The position numbers and the translations under genes are program-made. 14,735 nucleotides of DNA from assembly GCA_000827265.1 (NCBI GenBank), contig KN834797.1:254733-269467 (forward strand), given 5' to 3'. The DNA comes from Collybiopsis luxurians FD-317 M1 (Eukaryota > Basidiomycota > Agaricomycetes > Agaricales > Omphalotaceae). The notes beneath the pieces were generated by a model that worked only from the letters and a program-made list of their open reading frames with translations, searched no databases and had not been told where the DNA came from. Shown one piece after another: positions 8,767 to 14,735 of the stretch (position 1 is the stretch's first letter; each line of letters begins with the position of its first letter).

Positions 8767-10600
8767 TGTCTGGCTCTAATGACAACACAATAAGGATTTG
8801 GAATCCTCAAACAGGATTGCAAGTTGGTGAGCTACTCAAAGGTCACACTGGCTCAGTAACCTCAATTGAGTATTCCCCTGATGGTCAATATATTGTGTCT
8901 GGCTCTCATGACAAGACACTAAGGCTTTGGAATACTCAAAGTGGTATACAGGCTGGTGAGTCACTCAGGGGCCACACTGGTGAAGTTTCCTCTGTGGCAT
9001 ATTCACCTAATGGTCAATATGTGGTATCTGGTTCTTGGGACAGAACTGTAAGAATTTGGGATTCTCAAACTGGTCTTCAGGTGAGTGAGCCACTAAAAGG
9101 CCACTCTGATGCAATTGACACAGTTGCATATTCACCTAATGGGCAATATGTAGTATCTGGCTCTCGAGACAAAACAGTCAGAATCTGGGATGCTCAGACA
9201 GGCTTCCTGATTGGTGAGCCATTGAAAGGACATGCTTCTAGAGTTACCTCAGTGACATATTCACCTGATGGACAATATGTAGTGTCTTGTTCTGATGACA
9301 AAACCATATTAATATGGAATGTTCAAACTGGGCTGCAGGTTGGAGAGCCATTTAGAGGCCACACTAGGCAAGTTTCATCAGTGGCATATTCACCTGATGG
9401 TCAATATGTAGTTTCAGGGGCTTGGGACAGCACAATAAGGCTTTGGAATATTCAAACAGGATTGCAGGTTGGGGAGCCACTCAAAAGCTCTGATTGGGTT
9501 AGCTCAGTGGCATATTCACCTGATGGTAAATATATAGTGTCTGGTGCTTGGGACAGCACATTAAGAGTGTGGGATCCTCAAACACACATCAGAGATAGGG
9601 AGTTGCACAATGGCCATACTGGTTCAGTTGAATCAGTGGCATATTCACCTGATGGCCAGTATGTGGCCTCTGGTTCCCATGACAAGACAGTAAGAATTTG
9701 GCATGCTCAAACAGGACCGCAGATTGGAGAGCCTCTCTATGGCCACACCAACTACATTACCTCAGTGGCATATTCATTAAATGGACAACATGTAGTGTCT
9801 AGCTCTTTCAGTGATACCAGGATTTGGAATACTCAAACAGGATTGCTGGTTCAGAAATTATTCCAAGTCCCCAATCATTCAGTTTTAGCTGTAGCATATT
9901 CCACTGATGGTCAACATGTGGTTTCTGGATTTAATGACTTAACAGTCAGAATATGGAATGCTCAATCAGGCCTGCAGGCTGGGGAACCACTCAAGGGGCA
10001 TACAAATACAGTTACCTCAGTGGCATATTCGCCCAATGGTCAATATGTGGTATCTGGCTCATGGGATGGGACTGCAAGAATTTGGAATGCTCAAACTGGT
10101 CTGCAGGTTGGGGGACCACTCAGAGGCCACACTAACCATGTGACTTCAGTAGCATATTCACCTGATGGTCAATATATTGTGTCTGGCTCTAGTGATCAGA
10201 CAGTAAGGATTTGGAATGCTCAGACAGGTCTGCAGGCTATGGAGCCACTCCAAGGCCACACATATCCTGTTACCTCAGTGGCATATTCACCTGATGGCCA
10301 ATTTGTGGTGTCTGGCTCTAGTGATAAGACAGTAAGGATTTGGAACACTCAGACAGGTCTGCAGGTTGGGGAGCCATTCAAAAATCATTCTCATTCTGTG
10401 TCCTCAGTGGCATATTCACCTAATGGTCAATATATAGTGTCAGGATCCATGGACAGTTCAGTAAGAATCTGGAGTGCTCCAATGGATCTGCAAAGTGACA
10501 ATCATTTTAGTTCGCTGGCAAATCCACCTGATAGTCAGTATATAGTCCCTAGCTCCCAAGACTGCACAATCAGCCTTTGGACTCCTAAGCCTGCACAACA
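8713..10600 (+). repeat. tandem array of 129-bp WD40 coding repeats
   Basis: About fourteen to fifteen units of roughly 129 bp each encode one WD40 blade. Spacing is regular, as shown by the recurring CATATTCACCTGATGGTCAA block about every 129 bases (for example near 8998, 9127, 9256, 9385). One unit near 9480 is about one codon shorter. Unit-to-unit DNA similarity is high and differences cluster at a few codons. The array contains only four CpG dinucleotides. Confidence 0.9.
8761..8764 (+). other. 2-bp GT duplication that frameshifts the NLR
   Basis: The sequence reads CAATATGTGTAGTGTCTGG where sister repeats read CAATATGTAGTGTCTGG or a close variant. The extra GT produces TAG and shifts the frame. 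All of the downstream WD40 array is open in the shifted frame. A sequencing or assembly slip cannot be excluded. Confidence 0.8.
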
Positions 10601-11006
10601 ACATGTAATTGAGACAAAAAATCACCTATTATCTCTGAAACCCATTCCGACAACTGAGGCCATACAACACCATGATATAGATCCCAATCCTAGTTTCAAC
10701 TCATCATCTTTTAACCATTATTCCTCCATCCAAGATCACCCTGATCCTTCTGCCCATTCCGTTCACCTGGAATGTTGCTTCCAACTCCCTCCAGATATTC
10801 TCTCCGGTCATATCAATGAGCATGGTTGGCTCTGTTCCAACAATGGACAACTCATCCTTTGGCTCCCTCCCTGGACAAGGGCTGGCTTTACAGACAAACG
10901 TCAAATTTGCACTATTCCTGCTCATGCTGAAAATTGTGCTATTTCCGTAGATTGGACAAATTTTGTTCATGGAACTCAGTGGACTAATTGCTGGAATCCT
11001 ACTTAA
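8767..11006 (+). CDS. WD40 propeller domain and C-terminal tail of the NLR (orphaned)
   Basis: The open frame follows the GT lesion. It contains WD40 repeats with a 43-residue period built on VAYSPDGQYVVSGSxDxTVR then IWNxQTGLQVGEPLKGH. I count 14 clear repeats, the first straddling the frameshift, plus one degenerate repeat (ANPPDSQYIVPSSQDCTISLW), enough for two seven-bladed propellers. A tail of about 150 residues follows, with the family-typical HGWLCSNNGQLILWLPPWTRAG and the final FVHGTQW block, ending at TAA 11004-11006. The WD40 domain is the presumed ligand-sensing part. Repeats near 9415 and 9545 share SGAWDST, which suggests exchange between repeats. Without the NACHT half it has no known signalling role. 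Confidence 0.92.
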
Positions 11007-11924
11007 GTTTTACTCCACCAACCATTTTATTTGAGTCAAACTTTTATTTTCTTTGTCTCATTCTCAACCTCCTGAATCAGCACTTTGGAACCACCTTTGT
11101 GTTAACAGATCTATTTCTTGAGTTCCTTTCTCTTTTTGTAATTTGAGCCCAACTAGACTCAGATCCTTTCTTCCTCTCTGTTGTTCTAAAGTACCTTTTG
11201 TTTATTCAGTGCATATGTAATTAATCATTAGTCAGTATGAAGTTTCAATCCTTGCATGTCTCTGATGCCATTAATATGGTCTCAGTAGTAGTTAACTTTG
11301 AATACAACTTTTGTGAAGAGTGAATATTAAATTGTACTTTGTCTCAGCACAATTACCCCCAGACAAAAGCTTACCTCCAGAAGCTCAGTGCTTCATTGTT
11401 GCATCAATTCGCCAGTTTGCTGGCAGAACCATAATGAACTATGATTTAAAGAGAGCATCAATATTGTGCCGAAGCTGAGGCCAGAACCTTCAAATGATTT
11501 GAGCAGGAAGTTGCCTATTGTGTTTCTGCTTAAGTGCTTGAAGACCCAATTCTTTTAAAAATGAGAAAGCGTTCGGGATGTTTGCTCCATTATATACCCA
11601 AGAATATTCACCAATTAGCAACTGCTGATGTGCTGCTAACTCAGATTATGCACTTGCGCACCAGACGTGAAGGAAGCAAGTGGCAACAATGTTGAAGTCA
11701 GGTTCAAAGACCAAGGGCAAGAGAAAGCGAATGTAAGCAACCAGCAATTAAGCCCCGGGCCGCAGTGACGCGATCGGCATGACCAGACAGCATGAGTAAA
11801 ACACTGACTCCGTTTCCACGCATAATCTTCTGTTGAATAGCAGTCATAATTCTAGTCCTACGCTTTTGCTTCAACTACCCACTAACGGAACATTGGAAAG
11901 GGGAGGGGGGAAGGTCTGAACGCA
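11007..11924. other. intergenic: NLR 3' flank and Atl1 upstream region
   Basis: I see no gene. The first 300 bases are T-rich, as expected for a fungal 3' untranslated region. Around 11660-11800 there is mixed sequence without coding signal. Just before the Atl1 start lies a purine run (GGAAAGGGGAGGGGGGAAGG, 11894-11913), which may be a promoter feature. Confidence 0.5.
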
Positions 11925-12537
11925 ATGGATATAGTTGAATTTCACGCTGCTGTTAGTCTCAGAGTTGACTCTACAATGTTGCTACCTCATACAGTTTTTC
12001 GTTAGGTGTATAATACAGTCCGTCGCATCCCGATCGGAAGAGTTACGAGCTATGGTGTGTACTACCTTTCGTTCAAGCCCAAATCACTTCATCTTACTGC
12101 TTACGCCTTCAAGGCCACATCGCCAAGCCTATTGGAATGCCTAGGCATTCTCGACACGTCGGTCAAGGTGAGTCGCCTCTATAGTGTGGTCAGATCTTCA
12201 TTGATATAATTTTTACTGCTGATATTGCCCCTCCCCCATCATTGTTCTGGGACATCCTTTCTCCACGTTCTTCATCATAATTGTCGCCAAACGCTCACTC
12301 GCAAATGACATTCCCCCAGCTCTCAAATTGCTAGATCCAGGACACACACCTCCTGTACCCTGGCAACGAGAGGTCTCTTCCTCTGGTGCAATATCGTCTC
12401 GAGGACCAGGTGCCGATGATGCGCAGAGGCAAAGAGAGGCCCTCGAGCAAGAAGAGGTCGAGGTGGTCGTTGGAAGAACCGGACAGATGAAGGTTGATTT
12501 TGGGACGTATGGGTGGTTTCCTGATAGGTTGGATTAG
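11925..12537 (+). CDS. atl1: alkyltransferase-like protein, Atl1 type (four exons)
   Basis: Inferred exons are 11925-11951, 12006-12054, 12114-12167 and 12320-12537, with introns of 54, 59 and 152 nt. They give 115 residues. The product matches the DNA-binding domain of O6-alkylguanine-DNA alkyltransferases: MDIVEFHAAVYNTVRRIP at the start, GRVTSYGHIA, GMPRHSRHVGQALK, VPWQR, SSGAISSRGPG, and a YGWFP end. MGMT has PCHR; here it is PWQR (57-60), so the acceptor Cys is Trp and the protein cannot take up the alkyl group. Known Atl1 of fission yeast binds O6-alkylguanine, flips it out and hands it to nucleotide excision repair. Y25 and R39 fall at the positions of the Atl1 phosphate-rotating Tyr and Arg finger. 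It is an independent gene, not linked in function to the NLR. Confidence 0.88.
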
Positions 12538-14097
12538 AGTGGATCTCTTGATGAAGCAATGAGGTGTTGAGTGTAGGGAGTGGGTTAGCCTTTAGGTATG
12601 TCCGAAGAAACAACGGTGAATAGGTCGTGAATCGTTTACTAATAGTTTGCGGAAGGGCTTTGCAAAGGAAGAGGTCGTTCGGCCAAGTTCTATCTTCTCA
12701 GCGTGCGATGCTGTATGGACGTATACATACTCAAGTATATATGAGGATTTTCCTCGCCATGATGCATCGGGTATTCAGCTCAGGTATTTATCCGGTTACC
12801 CACATCCGGGAGTACTCCGACTTGAAGGGTCCTCGATGCACTCTCTGGAAGGAGCATTTGAGACTGTTCCGCAATCGGTGATGTAGGTTTAGGACTTTAA
12901 GTTCATTGAAGGAGGAAAGTCGTTTAGACAATTCTGAATTTGGACCGCTCGTGTTCGCCGATCCTCGTAAGCAAATCCAGTGGAATATACCCATTTATTT
13001 AGGACAACCTAGTTATGGGATTGATTTGGATTGCCACTACATCCGCCACTCTCACTTCTGTTGCATGTGAGAAACCGGCTTCAGTTTTCAATATCGTGAT
13101 GGTTTTGCGGTTTTGGTTTCTTGCGTATGAATGAGAAGAATTGTGTTGCTGAAGATAAGGAATATGACTATGATGGAAAGGGAGGAGGAGAAAGATGGAG
13201 AACAAGCGCATGGTAGTATGGAGAATGATATTGACAGTGACTGGGGAGGGTGGGAGGGTTGATTGCAACCTAACTCTCAATCGCAATCCAGCAAAATCGA
13301 GCAATCCATCCGAGAGTGTTCTGAATGTTTATGTCTACTAGGATGAAGGTGCTGTGAGGGTACATAACATCTATCTCGGTGCTTATCCTAATATCGGTGT
13401 ACCGTGGATTAACTTTACAATATTGAAGTTACCCCCGCCGCAGGAGGTTGCAGTTTTATTTCTAGGTTAAACCGGACATCACCGTCTTGCGGAACGGTCA
13501 GACAGTCTGCGCATTTCGTATGATAAAGCTTAGGTTGTGAGTGGAAATTGTGAACTAGCGTATAGCCAAGTTCCAAAATGTTCGACGGGTTCCAGCTTGC
13601 AGAGAGCCATGAACATACCGAGCCATGTTAATTATTGTCCAGTGCATTATTCATGGACATAAACGAGGCGGACCTAGTGTTCCGAAGGCTCGGCTTAACT
13701 CCGCTCGGCTAGGCTTTGTAAATATAGCAACCAGCTTGGCGCGCTATGGCTCAAGCCGTTCCCACGACATTTTTGGGTGCTAATTTGCAGTGCTCTTTGG
13801 TTTCACGATGATTTTGAGGTCCTGGAGCCTCAGGGGTCTACCACTAAGAGTAGGTGATATGATACAACAATTTAGATACACTGGGGCCGGCTTAAACTAT
13901 CCCTGCCGGGAAAGCTTCTGGGAAATTCTGGGTGAAAGCTGACATTTTGCAATGAAATATTTACTTCCTTTTGCCTTTCATAAAAGTGATATATTTCTGT
14001 AGGAAATGTCCTTCTTTCCCATGGAGGAAATATACTCTTTTACAATTGCCATACTGGAATTTTCCCTTTAGATCAAAAGGACTTTTCCCCTCTTGCA
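12538..14097. other. region without a supportable gene
   Basis: Several short open frames exist (for example plus-strand 12647-12886 and minus-strand 12999-13304) but none shows recognisable domains or convincing intron structure. The minus-strand frame contains a short hydrophobic start (MRLFSIFLLLPF) that could be read as a signal peptide, too weak to call. No tRNA or rRNA fold was recognised. Confidence 0.4.
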
Positions 14098-14257
14098 ATA
14101 GCTATCTTTCCCATTGTTTATTGACTCTCTTTCTCCCTAAATATAGATAATTTTTCTCATGTGATATAAATAATCTTTCCTACCTGAAATAGATAATCTT
14201 TCCCACATGACATAGATAACCTTTCCTACCTTATATGGATAATCTTTCCCACTTGCA
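14098..14257. repeat. 23-bp tandem repeat array
   Basis: Five successive units of exactly 23 bp run from 14143 to 14257, with consensus about ATAGATAATCTTTCCCACNTGAN. Two more degenerate units precede them at 14098-14120 and 14121-14142. The array is A/T-rich with a strand-biased TTTCC core and is non-coding as far as I can see. Confidence 0.85.
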
Positions 14258-14654
14258 AAATTTAGATTTTCACGGCCGCGAAAGTAAATGCCTGCTTTTA
14301 TCAGTGGCACTAGAAATATGAAACATCAAATCTCAGGTTTTGCAGTGAATTTAATAGCCATTATTAGCTCCCAGAATATGCTGCCTGACTGCAATCACTC
14401 AACTGTTGCCACCTTGAGATACAAGTGGAACCATCATTGGAGTCTATATATGCTGAACATAGCAGAGGGTTCCAGTAGCTCCCATAATATGCTACACTCC
14501 CTGAAGGTATCAAGATTCTGCCATCTACAACTTTTGCCACCCTGTAATAATTGGAGTATGGGACATCATATGCAAAGTCAATCTTCACTCGAATACTCTC
14601 TCTCAGAAGGTTATTCATGTATGGCCAGCCAGAGCATGTGCAGCATCAGTCATA
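14258..14654. other. region without a clear gene; partial internal duplication
   Basis: A minus-strand frame at 14364-14618 is open for 84 residues but shows no known domain. Two similar blocks beginning AGCTCCCANAATATGCT start at 14366 and 14477, each followed by a CAACTNTTGCCACC-like block, so the stretch contains an old imperfect duplication. Confidence 0.3.
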
Positions 14655-14735
14655 ACCACTTCTGGAAGGTCTGTGATTTTGGCCATGACTACCTCTGGAG
14701 TGTCTGTGATATTGGCCATTACCATCTCTGGAGCA
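14655..14735. repeat. 33-bp tandem repeat at the window edge
   Basis: Two full 33-bp units and a partial third unit run off the right edge. The unit core is TCTGTGATNTTGGCCAT. The 33-bp period keeps frame: one plus-strand frame gives TTSGVSVILAM-like units, and one minus-strand frame gives TPEVVMAKITD-like units that end at TGA 14617-14615. Either could be the end of a repeat protein that lies mostly outside the window. The sequence alone does not decide between them. Confidence 0.7.

Larger units (their letters stand above)
1060..11006 (+). pseudogene. NACHT-WD40 NOD-like receptor gene, split by a copia element and frameshifted
   Basis: This is one receptor gene in pieces. Inferred exons are 1060-1099, 1157-1273, 1333-2476, 8065-8437 and 8488-11006, with the copia insertion between 2476 and 8065. 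With one GAGCA copy and the element left out, the frame passes through the junction without a break. With the 2-bp GT duplication at 8761-8764 also discounted, the total is 4191 nt (1397 codons). Domain order is: leader without an effector domain, NACHT NTPase, helical linker, WD40 repeats, conserved C-terminal tail ending near FVHGTQWTNCWNPT. Known relatives are fungal NWD/HET-E-type NLRs, thought to sense non-self through the WD40 propeller and to oligomerise through NACHT. Two independent lesions mean this allele cannot make the full receptor. Whether an intact allele exists elsewhere cannot be seen here. Confidence 0.88.

Noticed and set aside
12999..13304. Minus-strand frame with a signal-peptide-like internal start (MRLFSIFLLLPF)
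   Set aside because: Low-complexity remainder, no Cys pattern of small secreted proteins, no supporting introns.

Overview
The window looks like chromosomal DNA of a mushroom-forming basidiomycete (Agaricomycete). The grounds are many short GT-AG introns of about 43-60 nt, a large NACHT-WD40 NOD-like receptor of the type that is expanded in Agaricomycetes, and a Ty1/copia retrotransposon with a fungal-style single gag-pol frame. No species is claimed.

Layout. Positions 1-204 hold the 3' end of an unrecognised plus-strand gene. From 1060 to 11006 lies one plus-strand receptor gene. It has a short leader, a NACHT NTPase domain, a linking helical region, about 15 WD40 repeats of 43 residues, and a conserved C-terminal tail. 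The gene is split at 2476/8060 by a complete copia element of about 5.6 kb in the opposite orientation (2477-8059), flanked by the 5-bp target duplication GAGCA. Taking out the element and one duplication copy rejoins the reading frame exactly. After splicing of three inferred introns, one further defect remains: a 2-bp GT duplication at the first WD40 repeat. If that is also discounted, the coding length is exactly 1397 codons, which supports the model. The allele is therefore a doubly broken NLR.

The copia element has TG..CA LTRs, a half-tRNA-type primer site, gag with a CCHC knuckle, protease, integrase, RT and RNase H, and a polypurine tract. It is dead: two in-frame TGA stops and one frameshift lie in the integrase/linker region. 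Its LTRs differ by 9 transitions, 8 of them at CpG sites, and by one 107-bp unit.

Positions 11925-12537 encode a small four-exon gene recognisable as an alkyltransferase-like protein (Atl1 type), in which Trp replaces the alkyl-acceptor Cys. The right end (12538-14735) has no gene I can support. It carries a 23-bp tandem array and, at the window edge, a 33-bp tandem repeat.

Taken together, the window shows an innate-recognition receptor gene being eroded. Its WD40 array is almost free of CpG (4 in 1860 bp), and the retroelement inside it is losing CpGs now. CpG methylation followed by deamination is the simplest shared explanation, but this is inference.
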